A stretch of 64,000 nucleotides of DNA from JABFWF01 sp035539135 (GTDB taxonomy: Bacteria > Pseudomonadota > Gammaproteobacteria > Xanthomonadales > Xanthomonadaceae), in NCBI GenBank assembly GCA_035539135.1, contig DATLJD010000014.1:1-64000 (forward strand). The letters are read 5' to 3'. Position 1 is the first letter of the stretch, and every line of letters starts with the position of its first letter. This document shows positions 36,500 to 45,008 of this stretch, piece after piece. The translations under genes were made by a program, and so were the position numbers. The notes below the pieces were generated by a model. It had not been told where the DNA came from and searched no databases. It saw only the letters and a program-made list of their open reading frames with translations.

Positions 36500-38356
36500 A
36501 TGCGGATGCGGAACGAAGTGCGGACGCGGCAGGCCTTCCTTGCGTTGTGGCTGGGCCTGCTGGCGGCGAAGCTGGTGCTGGCCGCGCAGTTGCCGTTGTT
36601 CGTGGACGAGGCCTTCTACTGGCAGGAAGGGCAGCACCTGGCCTGGGCATATTCGGACCTGCCGGGGCTGACCGCCTGGATGACCCGGTTCGGGGTCGCC
36701 CTCGGCGGCCAGCACACGCTGGCGCTGCGGCTGCCGTTCCTGCTGGTGGCGGCGCTGCTGCCGTGGCTGGTGATGCGGATCACCGCGCGCGAGTTCGGCG
36801 CGCTGCGTGGCTGGCAGGCCGGCGTGTTCGCGATGTTGCTGCCGCTGGCAGGCACCCTCGGCCTGCTCGCCGTGCCCGACGCGGCGATGGCGCTGGCCAC
36901 CCTGCTGTGCATGGACGCGGGCAGCCGCCTGCTGCGCGAGGTCGGCGCGGGCGCGGCGCTGGAACTGGCGATCGGCATGGCGATCGGCGCGCTCAGCCAC
37001 TACCGCTTCATCGCCGTGCTCGCGGTCGGCGGGGTGGTGCTGCTGCTGTTGCCGGCCGGGCGGCGCGCGTTGCGCGATCCGCGGGTGCTGGTCGCGATTG
37101 CCTGCGGCGTCGCCGCGTGGACGCCGCTGGTGGCCTGGAACCTCGACAACGCCGAGGCCGGCCTGCGCTTCCAGCTGGTCGACCGGCATCCCTGGGCCTT
37201 CCACGCCGACGGCATCGACTTCCTCGGCGTCCAGGCGCTGCTGGTGACGCCGCTGCTGTTCGCCGCGCTGCTGCTGGCGGCATGGAAGCACCGCCGCGAC
37301 GAAGCGGTGGTGCCGCGCTACTTCGCCTGGCTTGGCGCGCTGGTGGTGCTGGGATTCTTCGCGCTCGGTTTCCTCGCCGACACCGAGCGGGTCAGCTTCC
37401 ACTGGCCGCTGCCGGGCTACGTCGCGCTGCTGCCGCTGCTGCCCGGCGTGCTCGCCGGCTGGCCGCGCTGGCTGCGCTGGACCACCGCCGTAGTCGCGGC
37501 GGCGGGCCTGGCCGGGGTGCTCGGCTACTACGCGGCGGTGTCGGTGCCGGCGGTGCGCGCACAGGCCGCGGCCACGCGCTGGTATCCGGCCAACTTCGCG
37601 GGCTGGGAAAAGCTCGCCGACGCGGTGCGCCACGTGCGCGCGCGCATGCCGGCCGGGACGCGCCTGCTCGCCGGCAGTTTCAAGATCGGCGCCGAGCTCG
37701 GTTTCGCCCTCGGCGAGCCGGACATCGCGGTGCTGCCGCATCCGCTCAACCGCAAGCACGGGCGCGCGCCGCAGCTGACCCTGTGGGGCCTGCGGCGGGA
37801 AGGCCACGCCGGTGCCGGCGACGGGCCGGTGCTGCTGGTGGTGGGCGCGAGCGAGGTCCGCTACCGCGAGTTGCTCGCCTATTACCACGACCTCTGCGCG
37901 CGGCTGGGCCCGCTGCCGCCGCCGACGGTGGTGAACGTGGACCACGGCGCGCAGCGCTTCCTGCTGTTCCGCCTCGGCGTGCGGGAGCGCGCGCCGCACG
38001 GCGCCTGCGTGACGCCGGCGATGGCCTGGATCGATGCGCCGGCGAGCGGCGCGCGGGTCGCCGCGGGTGTCCCGCTGGAGGTCGAGGGCTGGGCGTTCAA
38101 GGATGGCGTCGGCGTCGACCGCGTCGAGGTGCTGCTCGACGGCCGGCTGCGCGCGCGGGCGCGCTACGGCCTGGAGGCGCCCGGCGTGCGGGTGTACTGG
38201 CGGATCTCGAACGACCCGCGGCATCCGCGCGTCGGCTTCCGCGCGCAGATCCCGGCGGACGCGCTGACGCCGGGGCGGCACTGGCTCGGCCTGCGCCTGC
38301 ACGGCCGCGACGGCAGCATCGAGGAGTGGAGCGAACAGCCGCTGGACGTGCGCTGA
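36500..38356 (+). CDS. GT39/ArnT-like membrane glycosyltransferase with C-terminal Ig-like domain
   Basis: Predicted polyprenyl-phosphate-sugar dependent glycosyltransferase of 618 aa. The acidic catalytic pair is in VDEAFYW (Asp36, Glu37) in the first periplasmic loop, and about ten transmembrane helices follow to about residue 350 (e.g. FAALLLAAWKHRRDEAVVPR, GALVVLGFFALGFLA). After a soluble region, residues about 505-618 look like an Ig-like beta domain (AWIDAPASGARVAAGVPL, VEVLLDGRLRARARYG). The acceptor is unknown. Starts at 36500 or 36506; MoxR is divergent, 131 bp away. Confidence 0.85.
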   Translation: MRMRNEVRTRQAFLALWLGLLAAKLVLAAQLPLFVDEAFYWQEGQHLAWAYSDLPGLTAWMTRFGVALGGQHTLALRLPFLLVAALLPWLVMRITAREFGALRGWQAGVFAMLLPLAGTLGLLAVPDAAMALATLLCMDAGSRLLREVGAGAALELAIGMAIGALSHYRFIAVLAVGGVVLLLLPAGRRALRDPRVLVAIACGVAAWTPLVAWNLDNAEAGLRFQLVDRHPWAFHADGIDFLGVQALLVTPLLFAALLLAAWKHRRDEAVVPRYFAWLGALVVLGFFALGFLADTERVSFHWPLPGYVALLPLLPGVLAGWPRWLRWTTAVVAAAGLAGVLGYYAAVSVPAVRAQAAATRWYPANFAGWEKLADAVRHVRARMPAGTRLLAGSFKIGAELGFALGEPDIAVLPHPLNRKHGRAPQLTLWGLRREGHAGAGDGPVLLVVGASEVRYRELLAYYHDLCARLGPLPPPTVVNVDHGAQRFLLFRLGVRERAPHGACVTPAMAWIDAPASGARVAAGVPLEVEGWAFKDGVGVDRVEVLLDGRLRARARYGLEAPGVRVYWRISNDPRHPRVGFRAQIPADALTPGRHWLGLRLHGRDGSIEEWSEQPLDVR

Positions 38357-38380
38357 GCCTGCGGAGAGTGTGCGACGCGC

Positions 38381-38959
38381 TCAGGGCAGGGCGAAGCCCG
38401 CGCGTCGCAGCAGGGCCGCGGTCGCGATCAGCGGCAGGCCGACCAGCGCGGTCGGGTCCACGGTTTCGATCGCTTCGAACAGGGCGATCCCCAGGCCTTC
38501 GGACTTGAAGCTGCCGGCGCAGTCCAGCGGCCGTTCGGCGGCAACGTAACGCGCGATCTCGGCATCCGTGAGCGTGCGGAAGCGCACCGTGGTGGTGTCC
38601 AGCGCCTGCCAGGCGCGGCCGTCGGGATGCGCCAGGCAGACGCCGGTGAGGAAGGCGACGCTGCGCCCCGACATGCGCCGCAACTGTGCCTGCGCGGCCT
38701 CGACGCTGCCGGGCTTGCCGAGTGCGGTGTCGCCGAGCGCGGCGACCTGGTCGGAGCCGATCACCCAGGCATCGCCCGCGGCGGCGACCACCTCCGCCTT
38801 GGCCCGCGCCAGGCGCGCGGCCAGCGCCGCGGGGGCTTCGCCGGGCAGGGGCGTCTCGTCGACCTCGGGGCGGGCCACGTCGAAGGGCAGGCGCAGCCGC
38901 TCCAGCAGCTCGCGCCGGTAGCGGGAGGTCGAAGCCAGGACCAGCCGGGTCCCGTTCAT
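38381..38959 (-). CDS. Maf-family nucleotide pyrophosphatase (YceF-like)
   Basis: Nucleoside triphosphate pyrophosphatase of 192 aa. LVLASTSRYRRELLERL at the N-terminus, RPEVDETPLPGE, GSDQVAALGDTALGKPG and the C-terminal CAGSFKSEGLGIALFE are characteristic. The FKSEGLG form points to the YceF subgroup, which hydrolyses 7-methyl-GTP, rather than YhdE. It overlaps the upstream membrane-protein gene as ATGA and converges on the glycosyltransferase 24 nt away. yceF lies near yceD-rpmF-fabH in many relatives, as here. Confidence 0.93.
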   Translation of the reverse strand: MNGTRLVLASTSRYRRELLERLRLPFDVARPEVDETPLPGEAPAALAARLARAKAEVVAAAGDAWVIGSDQVAALGDTALGKPGSVEAAQAQLRRMSGRSVAFLTGVCLAHPDGRAWQALDTTTVRFRTLTDAEIARYVAAERPLDCAGSFKSEGLGIALFEAIETVDPTALVGLPLIATAALLRRAGFALP

Positions 38960-39315
38960 GGTTGCGCGGCGCGGGCCTGGTCGAGCCGTTCGAGCTGGCG
39001 GTCGATGCGGGCCCGGGCGGCGTCGATCGAGTCGCGCACCGCGGCCAGCTGCTGCAGCGAGGCCTGGCCGCCGTGCTGCTGCAGCCACAGGCGCTGGCGC
39101 AGCATCTCGTGCATCGCCTCCTGCACCGGGTTGCTGTCGTCGCCGGCGATCGCCTCGATTTCGGCGCGGGCGGTGCGCAGCCGCGCCTCCAGCGTGTCCG
39201 CCGCGTCCAGCAGCTGGCGCAGCACCTGCTGGCGGCGGCTGCTGCGCTGGCGCAGGGCGAAGGCGAGCGCCACGGCGGCCAGCACGAGGATCGAGAGGAT
39301 GGCGGCGGTGGCCAA
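38956..39315 (-). CDS. Small membrane-anchored coiled-coil protein
   Basis: Unrecognised protein of about 119 aa, probably starting at a TTG (39315). One N-terminal transmembrane helix (ATAAILSILVLAAVALAFAL) is followed by a charged helical region rich in Arg, Glu, Gln and Ala with heptad character (QQVLRQLLDAADTLEARL, QLERLDQARAAQP). Its stop overlaps the maf start (ATGA), so it is translated with maf. No ATG is available in frame, so the start is uncertain. No function can be assigned. Confidence 0.55.
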   Translation of the reverse strand: MATAAILSILVLAAVALAFALRQRSSRRQQVLRQLLDAADTLEARLRTARAEIEAIAGDDSNPVQEAMHEMLRQRLWLQQHGGQASLQQLAAVRDSIDAARARIDRQLERLDQARAAQP

Positions 39316-39399
39316 GGGCGGCGTCCGGGCGGTGGAAGGGGCAGTCTGCCGTGCCGGTCCGGCCGGGGCAAATTCCAGCGCCGGCAAGGGCTTGGCGCT

Positions 39400-39428
39400 T
39401 TGACAGCGGCGGCTGCAGGCCCTACCAT
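39400..39428 (+). promoter_or_regulatory. Sigma70 promoter of yceD-rpmF, near-leaderless
   Basis: Perfect -35 TTGACA (39400-39405), exact 17-nt spacer and -10 TACCAT (39423-39428). Start of transcription is expected about 39435, only about 4 nt before the yceD ATG at 39439, and no Shine-Dalgarno sequence is seen. Confidence 0.75.
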
Positions 39429-39438
39429 TCCGCGGCTT

Positions 39439-39963
39439 ATGTCCCCCGACGTGCCGGAATCGCGGGTTCCCGAGGTCCTGGACGCCTGGCGCATGGTCGC
39501 CGCGCGGCGCAGCTTCGAGGGCAGCCTGCCGCTCGCTTCGCTGCCGCGCCTGCGCGACGCGTTGTGCGAGCCGGAGGGGCGGGTCGGCTACGGGATCGGC
39601 TTCGATCGCGACAACCTCGGCATTCCGTATGCCGAATTGCGCATCGAGGCCGAACTGCCGTTGCAGTGCCAGCGTTCGCTGCGGCGCTTCCTGCTGCCGG
39701 TGACGGTGGTGCAGCGGCTCGGCCTGGTCCGCGACGAAGCGGACGAGGCCGCGCTGCCGGAAGGCTACGAGCCGCTGCTGGTGCCCGAGGACGGGGCGCT
39801 GCGGCCGGCGGAACTGGTCGAGGACGAGCTCATCCTCGCCCTGCCGGTGGTGCCGCTGGCGCCCGGCAGCGAGCCGCTGGAGCAGGAATGGTCGCCGCCG
39901 GAGGAAGAGGCGGCGAAGGCGGGGCCGTTCGCGGCGCTCGCCGCATTGAAGAAGAAGGATTAG
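39439..39963 (+). CDS. yceD: YceD family protein (DUF177), 23S rRNA accumulation
   Basis: Protein of 174 aa, placed directly before rpmF as in most bacteria. The YceD pattern includes LPLQCQRSLRRFLLPVTV (a degenerate form of the usual Cys-containing segment) and LVEDELILALPVVPLAP. In E. coli and plants the family is needed for normal accumulation of 23S rRNA. The start at 39439 is set by the promoter 10 nt upstream; the mRNA is probably leaderless or nearly so. Confidence 0.9.
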   Translation: MSPDVPESRVPEVLDAWRMVAARRSFEGSLPLASLPRLRDALCEPEGRVGYGIGFDRDNLGIPYAELRIEAELPLQCQRSLRRFLLPVTVVQRLGLVRDEADEAALPEGYEPLLVPEDGALRPAELVEDELILALPVVPLAPGSEPLEQEWSPPEEEAAKAGPFAALAALKKKD

Positions 39964-40008
39964 CGGCGCATTCCGCGTCGTCGACGAATACGAAGCTGGA
40001 GCAATCCC

Positions 40009-40203
40009 ATGGCTGTGCAGAAGTCCCGCGTTTCCCCCTCCCGCCGCGGCCAGCGCCGCTCGCACGACGCCCTCAAGGGCAAGCAGCTGGCGACCGACCC
40101 GACCAGCGGCGAGACCCACCTGCGCCATCACGTGACCGCCGACGGCTACTACCGCGGCAAGCAGGTGATCGCGCCGAAGACGCGCGTCGTCGACGAAGAA
40201 TAA
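40009..40203 (+). CDS. rpmF: 50S ribosomal protein L32
   Basis: Ribosomal protein of 64 aa: MAVQKSRVSPSRRGQRRSHD is the standard L32 N-terminus and HHVTADGYYRGKQV the conserved end. It lacks the paired CxxC motifs found in the zinc-binding form, so it is the C-minus type. GGAGCAA lies about 6 nt upstream of the start. It is followed by fabH, the usual yceD-rpmF-plsX/fabH order with plsX missing from this spot. Confidence 0.98.
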   Translation: MAVQKSRVSPSRRGQRRSHDALKGKQLATDPTSGETHLRHHVTADGYYRGKQVIAPKTRVVDEE

Positions 40204-40368
40204 GCACCGCCGTACGGCGCCGTCCCCTCGCGGCGGCAAGCCGGTGCACAATGACGCGATGCGGGCCCCGTGCCCGCGTCGTGTTTTTCTTTTGGGGCGA
40301 GGCAGGAATGCAATGCTCGCCGCGGACCGTGCCGGGCGTGGATGCGCCGGCCTGAGGGACAGCAACGC

Positions 40369-41364
40369 ATGAGCCAGCAAGGCCCCACTCCCCGGGTTTT
40401 CGCCCGCATCGCCGGCACCGGCAGCTACCTGCCGGAGAAGGTCCTGAGCAACGACGACCTCGCGAAGATCGTCGAGACCAGCGACGAGTGGATCGCCAGC
40501 CGCACCGGCATCCGCGAGCGCCACGTCGCCGCCGAGGGCGAGACCACCGGCGACCTCGCCTACCACGCCGCGGTGCGTGCCCTGGAAGCGGCGGGGGTCG
40601 AAGCCTCCGAGCTCGAGCTGATCGTGCTCGGCACGACCACGCCCGATCTCATCTTTCCCTCCACCGCCTGCCTGCTGCAGGCGCGGCTGGGCGCCAACGG
40701 CTGCCCGGCGTTCGACGTCAACGCCGCCTGCTCGGGTTTCGTCTACGCGCTGTCGGTGGCGGACAAGTTCATCCGCAGCGGCGCGGTGAAGACCGCGCTG
40801 GTGGTCGGCGCCGAGACCCTGACCCGCATGCTCGACTGGAACGACCGCAGCACCTGCGTGCTGTTCGGCGACGGCGCGGGCGCGGTCGTGCTCAAGGCCG
40901 ACAGCGAGACCGGCATCCTCAACACCCACCTGCACGCGGACGGCGCCAAGAAGGAGCTGCTGTGGAACCCGGTGGGCGTGTCGGTCGGCTTCAAGCCGGG
41001 CGAGCACAACGCCGGCGTCAAGGTGCTGATGACCGGCAACGAGGTCTTCAAGCACGCGGTGAAGGCGCTCGACTCGGTGGTCGAGGAGACGCTCGAGGCG
41101 AACGGCCTGGACCGCCACGACATCGACTGGCTGATCCCGCACCAGGCCAACCTGCGCATCATCGAGGCGACCGCCAAGCGCCTGGACATGCCGATGGAGC
41201 GCGTGGTCGTCACCGTCGACCGCCACGGCAACACCTCCTCGGGCTCGGTGCCGCTGGCGCTGGACGAGGTCGTGCGCTCGGGCAAGGTCCAGCGCGGCCA
41301 GCTGCTGCTGCTGGAAGCCTTCGGCGGCGGCTTTACCTGGGGCGCGGCCCTGCTGCGCTACTGA
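40369..41364 (+). CDS. fabH: 3-oxoacyl-[ACP] synthase III (KAS III)
   Basis: Initiates fatty-acid synthesis by condensing acetyl-CoA (or another primer) with malonyl-ACP. The 331-aa chain has the triad Cys121 (NAACSGF), His258 (PHQAN) and Asn288 (GNTSSG), plus WIASRTGIRERHVA near the N-terminus. The start MSQQGPTP at 40369 is chosen over a longer frame; no strong ribosome-binding site is seen (GGGACAG lies 9 nt upstream). It is first of the fabH-fabD-fabG-acpP-fabF run. Confidence 0.97.
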   Translation: MSQQGPTPRVFARIAGTGSYLPEKVLSNDDLAKIVETSDEWIASRTGIRERHVAAEGETTGDLAYHAAVRALEAAGVEASELELIVLGTTTPDLIFPSTACLLQARLGANGCPAFDVNAACSGFVYALSVADKFIRSGAVKTALVVGAETLTRMLDWNDRSTCVLFGDGAGAVVLKADSETGILNTHLHADGAKKELLWNPVGVSVGFKPGEHNAGVKVLMTGNEVFKHAVKALDSVVEETLEANGLDRHDIDWLIPHQANLRIIEATAKRLDMPMERVVVTVDRHGNTSSGSVPLALDEVVRSGKVQRGQLLLLEAFGGGFTWGAALLRY

Positions 41365-41470
41365 TCCCGCATGCGATCGTCCCGCGCGCAGCGGGGCGTC
41401 GCATACGGTCCAGTACAGACGCAAGGCGCGATGCATCCGTATCATGCCGCGTCTTTTTCGAGGGACCCCC

Positions 41471-42424
41471 GTGACCCAGCCGTCCGCGCAACTCGCTTTC
41501 GTCTTCCCCGGCCAGGGCTCGCAGTCGGTCGGCATGCTCGCGGAACTGGCGCAGCAGCATGCGGTCGTGCGCGAGGCCTTCGCCGAGGCGTCGGAAGGCG
41601 CCGGCGCGGACCTGTGGACGCTGGCGCAGGACGGCCCGGAAGAGCAGCTCAACCGCACCGAATTCACCCAGCCGGCCCTGCTCGCCGGCGGCGTCGCCGT
41701 CTGGCGTGCGTGGCTGCAGCAGGGCGGCGTGCGCCCGGCGCTGCTCGCCGGCCACAGCCTCGGCGAATACGCAGCGCTGGTCGCCGCCGGCACGCTGTCG
41801 CTCGCCGACGGCGCGCGCTTGGTGCGCCTGCGCGGCCAGCTGATGCAGGACGCCGCGCCCGCCGGCACCGGCGCGATGGCGGCGGTGCTCGGCGCCGAGG
41901 ACGCGCTGGTCGACGAGGTCTGCGCGGCCGCCTCCGGCGACGGCGTGGTGGTACCGGCCAACTACAACTCGCCGGGGCAGATCGTGATCGGCGGCCACGC
42001 CGCGGCGGTCGACCGCGCGCTCGCGCTGCTGGCCGAGCGCGGCGTGCGCAAGGCGGTCAGGCTCGCGGTCAGCGTGCCCTCGCACACGCCGCTGATGCGC
42101 GACGCGGCCGACCGCCTCGCCCGGGCGATGGACGACGTCGCCTGGCACGCGCCGCAACTGCCGGTGGTGCAGAACGTGGACGCGCAGGTGCACGAGGGCG
42201 TCGCCGCGATCCGCGACGCGCTGGTGCGCCAGCTCTACCTGCCGGTGCGGTGGACCGGCTGCGTGCAGGCCCTGGCCGCGCGCGGCGCGACCCGCATCGG
42301 CGAATGCGGCCCGGGCAAGGTGCTCACGGGCCTGGTCAAGCGCATCGACAAGGCGCTGGATGCGCGCGCGCTCGCGTCGCCGGCGGACTTCGACGCGGCG
42401 CGCAACGAATGGAGCAACGCATGA
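41471..42424 (+). CDS. fabD: Malonyl CoA-ACP transacylase
   Basis: Transfers malonyl from CoA to ACP. The 317-aa protein has FVFPGQGSQSVGM, the nucleophile Ser96 in GHSLGEY, the Arg in LVRLRGQLMQ and the His in VPSHTPLM. The GTG at 41471 is the likely start because GAGGGA sits 7 nt upstream and the product then begins MTQPSAQLAF; an ATG at 41444 is less likely. TATCAT at 41440-41445 could be a -10 of its own promoter. The stop overlaps the fabG start. Confidence 0.96.
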   Translation: MTQPSAQLAFVFPGQGSQSVGMLAELAQQHAVVREAFAEASEGAGADLWTLAQDGPEEQLNRTEFTQPALLAGGVAVWRAWLQQGGVRPALLAGHSLGEYAALVAAGTLSLADGARLVRLRGQLMQDAAPAGTGAMAAVLGAEDALVDEVCAAASGDGVVVPANYNSPGQIVIGGHAAAVDRALALLAERGVRKAVRLAVSVPSHTPLMRDAADRLARAMDDVAWHAPQLPVVQNVDAQVHEGVAAIRDALVRQLYLPVRWTGCVQALAARGATRIGECGPGKVLTGLVKRIDKALDARALASPADFDAARNEWSNA

Positions 42425-43164
42425 ACGACGTCCTCAAGGGCGAGGTCGCGCTGGTCACCGGCGCCAGCCGCGGCATCGGCGCGGCGATCGCCGACGAACT
42501 GGCCGCGCAGGGCGCGACCGTGATCGGCACCGCGACCTCGGACAACGGCGCCGCCGCGATCGACGCGCGCCTGAAGCCGCTGGGCGGCCACGGCCGCAAG
42601 CTGGACGTCACCGATGCCTCGGCCGTGGACGCGCTGATCGAGGAAGTCGGCAAGGAGATCGGCGCGATCACCATCCTGGTCAACAACGCCGGCATCACCC
42701 GCGACAACCTGCTGATGCGGATGAAGGACGAGGACTGGAACGCGATCCTCGACACCAACCTCACCAGCGTCTATCGCCTGTCCAAGGCGGTGATGCGCGG
42801 GATGATGAAGGCGCGCCGCGGGCGCATCGTCAGCATCGCCTCGGTCGTCGGCGTGACCGGCAACGCGGGGCAGGCCAACTACGCCGCGGCCAAGGCCGGC
42901 ATCATCGCGTTCAGCAAGTCGCTGGCCAAGGAGATCGGCTCGCGCGGGGTGACCGTGAACGTGGTCGCGCCCGGCTTCATCGACACCGACATGACCCGCG
43001 CCCTGCCGGACGCGGCACGCGAGGCCCTGCTCGGCCAGATCGCGCTGGGCCGCCTCGGCGAGCCGGCCGACATCGCCCGCGCGGTGGCCTTCCTGGCGGG
43101 GCCCGGCGGGGCCTACATCACCGGCGAGACCCTGCACGTCAACGGCGGCATGTACATGCCGTAA
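42421..43164 (+). CDS. fabG: 3-oxoacyl-[ACP] reductase
   Basis: NADPH-dependent reductase of the elongation cycle, 247 aa. Cofactor loop TGASRGIGAAIA, NNAGITRDNLLMRMK, and the catalytic Ser141, Tyr154 and Lys158 (NYAAAKAG) are present, as is the C-terminal HVNGGMYMP. Start ATGA overlaps the fabD stop. Confidence 0.97.
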   Translation: MNDVLKGEVALVTGASRGIGAAIADELAAQGATVIGTATSDNGAAAIDARLKPLGGHGRKLDVTDASAVDALIEEVGKEIGAITILVNNAGITRDNLLMRMKDEDWNAILDTNLTSVYRLSKAVMRGMMKARRGRIVSIASVVGVTGNAGQANYAAAKAGIIAFSKSLAKEIGSRGVTVNVVAPGFIDTDMTRALPDAAREALLGQIALGRLGEPADIARAVAFLAGPGGAYITGETLHVNGGMYMP

Positions 43165-43227
43165 ACGGGCGCCCTGGCGTCCGGACCGGCGTCCCCGGGG
43201 CTTGCACGCCCGGCGCCGGCTTTCCCT

Positions 43228-43233
43228 TACACT
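43228..43233 (+). promoter_or_regulatory. Possible -10 of an acpP promoter
   Basis: TACACT lies 37 nt before the acpP start. TTGCAC at 43202-43207 is a possible -35, but the spacer is 20 nt, too long for a good sigma70 site. A separate acpP promoter would fit the high demand for ACP. Confidence 0.3.
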
Positions 43234-43269
43234 ATCCCTCTGTACAGACTCCGGGAGGAGCGAGCACCC

Positions 43270-43509
43270 ATGAGCACCATCGAAGAGCGCGTCAAGAAGA
43301 TCGTCGTCGAGCAGCTTGGCGTCAAGGAAGAGGAAGTCACCAACAACGCCTCGTTCGTCGACGACCTCGGCGCAGACTCGCTCGATACCGTCGAGCTGGT
43401 GATGGCGCTCGAGGAAGAGTTCGAGTGCGAGATCCCGGACGAGGAAGCCGAGAAGATCACCTCCGTCCAGCAGGCGATCGACTACGTCAAGGCGCACGTC
43501 AAGGCCTGA
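43270..43509 (+). CDS. acpP: Acyl carrier protein
   Basis: Acidic 79-aa carrier of growing acyl chains. The phosphopantetheine site is Ser37 in GADSLDTVELVMALEEEF. GGGAGGAG lies about 9 nt upstream of the ATG, the strongest ribosome-binding site in the fab run, fitting high expression. Confidence 0.99.
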   Translation: MSTIEERVKKIVVEQLGVKEEEVTNNASFVDDLGADSLDTVELVMALEEEFECEIPDEEAEKITSVQQAIDYVKAHVKA

Positions 43510-43578
43510 CATCCGCAATCCAGTCCGGCCCGTTCGGCCGGATGCCACGCGACGCCGCCCGGCGCCGGCGTGGCGGCC

Positions 43579-43598
43579 GGGGCCGCTTCTGCGGCCCC
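43579..43598 (+). terminator. Hairpin after acpP
   Basis: GGGGCCGC, loop TTCT, GCGGCCCC followed by GTGCGTTTCC. Located 70 nt after the acpP stop and 54 nt before fabF. It probably causes partial termination so that acpP exceeds fabF in amount; the role is inferred. Confidence 0.45.
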
Positions 43599-43651
43599 GT
43601 GCGTTTCCGCAACCGCATTCGCCAGCGTAGGGCGAGTTCGAGGAGTCCGAC

Positions 43652-44896
43652 ATGTCCTCCAAACGCCGCGTAGTGATCACCGGCCTCGGCATCGTCTCGC
43701 CGCTGGGCAACGACCTGGCCTCGAGCTGGGACGGCATCGTCAACGGCCGTTCCGGCATCGGTCCGATCACCCATTTCGACGCGTCCGCGTTCCCGACCCG
43801 CATCTCGGGCGAGGTGCGCGACTTCGATCCGGCCCAGTGGATCCCGGCGAAGGACGTCAAGAAGATGGACCCCTTTATCCACTACGGCGTCGCCGCCTCG
43901 TTCATGGCGCTGCGCGACGCGGGCCTGGAGACTCTCGGCGAGGAAGAGGCCGAGCGTATCGGCGTCGCCATCGGCGCCGGCATCGGCGGCCTGAACGGCA
44001 TCGAGGAAACGACGCTGAAGTACGCGGCGGGCGGCCCGCGCAAGGTGTCGCCGTTCTACGTGCCGAGCACGATCATCAACATGATCGCCGGCCACGTGTC
44101 CATCATGACCGGAGCGAAGGGTCCGAACATCGCCGCGGTCACCGCGTGCACCACCGCGACCCACAACATCGGCCTCGCCGCGCGCATGATCCAGCACGGC
44201 GACGCCGACGCGATGATCGCCGGCGGCGCCGAGTACGCGACCACCCCGACCTCGCTCGGCGGCTTCTGCGCGATGAAGGCGCTGTCCACCCGCAACGACG
44301 AGCCGGCCAGGGCCTCGCGGCCGTGGGACAAGGACCGCGACGGCTTCGTCATGGGCGACGGCGCCGGCATCGTCATCCTCGAGGACTACGAGCGGGCGAA
44401 GGCGCGCGGCGCGCGCATCTACTGCGAGCTCGCCGGCTTCGGCATGAGCGGCGACGCCTTCCACATGACCGCGCCGAGCGAGAACGGCGAGGGCGCCGCG
44501 CGCTGCATGGTCGCCGCGATCCGCGACGCCGGCATCGATCCGGCGACGATCGGCTACATCAACGCGCACGGCACGTCCACCCCGGCCGGCGACTTGGCCG
44601 AGACGATGGCGGTCAAGGCCGCGCTGGGCGAGCACGCCTACCGCACGATGGTCAGCTCGACCAAGTCGATGACCGGCCACCTGCTGGGCGCCGCCGGCGG
44701 CATCGAGGCGGTGTTCTCGGCGATGGCGCTGCACACCGGGGTGATCCCGCCGACGATCAACCTCGACGATCCGTCCGCGGGCTGCGACCTGGACTACGTG
44801 CCGCACGTCGCGCGCGAGAAGCAGGTCGACATCGCGCTGTCGAACTCGTTCGGCTTCGGCGGGACCAACGGCACGCTGGTGTTCCGGCGCGTCTAG
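43652..44896 (+). CDS. fabF: 3-oxoacyl-[ACP] synthase II (KAS II)
   Basis: Elongating condensing enzyme, 414 aa. Active-site Cys166 in TACTTATHNIG, and the two His in NAHGTSTPAGD and STKSMTGHLLGAAGG complete the Cys-His-His triad. GFGGTNGTLVFRRV is the normal C-terminus. GGCGAG...GAGG precedes the ATG. A bulged GC-rich hairpin follows the stop. Confidence 0.97.
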   Translation: MSSKRRVVITGLGIVSPLGNDLASSWDGIVNGRSGIGPITHFDASAFPTRISGEVRDFDPAQWIPAKDVKKMDPFIHYGVAASFMALRDAGLETLGEEEAERIGVAIGAGIGGLNGIEETTLKYAAGGPRKVSPFYVPSTIINMIAGHVSIMTGAKGPNIAAVTACTTATHNIGLAARMIQHGDADAMIAGGAEYATTPTSLGGFCAMKALSTRNDEPARASRPWDKDRDGFVMGDGAGIVILEDYERAKARGARIYCELAGFGMSGDAFHMTAPSENGEGAARCMVAAIRDAGIDPATIGYINAHGTSTPAGDLAETMAVKAALGEHAYRTMVSSTKSMTGHLLGAAGGIEAVFSAMALHTGVIPPTINLDDPSAGCDLDYVPHVAREKQVDIALSNSFGFGGTNGTLVFRRV

Positions 44897-44917
44897 CGGC
44901 GTCGCGCGACTTCCGCA

Positions 44918-44946
44918 GCGGGCCGGCGCGGCCGCGCCGGGCCCGC
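44918..44946 (+). terminator. GC-rich hairpin after fabF
   Basis: GCGGGCCGGCGC pairs with GCGCCGGGCCCGC with one bulged base, followed by GACTTTCC. It separates fabF from the pabB promoter. Confidence 0.5.
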
Positions 44947-44996
44947 GACTTTCCGCGAAGCGTTGCGAGGCGCCGCTTCCCTGGGGCCGGGTGCCC

Positions 44997-45002
44997 GACA
45001 AT
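44997..45002 (+). promoter_or_regulatory. -10 element of a leaderless pabB promoter
   Basis: GACAAT ends 6 nt before the ATG at 45009. No good -35 is visible 16-18 nt upstream. This supports the ATG at 45009 rather than the in-frame GTG at 44991. Confidence 0.45.
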
Positions 45003-45008
45003 GCGCCG

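Noticed and set aside
41444..41470. ATG start for fabD at 41444
   Set aside because: The GTG at 41471 has GAGGGA 7 nt upstream and gives the usual FabD N-terminus.
43202..43233. Strong sigma70 promoter for acpP
   Set aside because: The spacer between TTGCAC and TACACT is 20 nt; kept only as a weak -10 candidate.
44991..45008. GTG start for pabB at 44991
   Set aside because: The GTG lies upstream of the -10-like GACAAT and has no ribosome-binding site; ATG at 45009 fits better.
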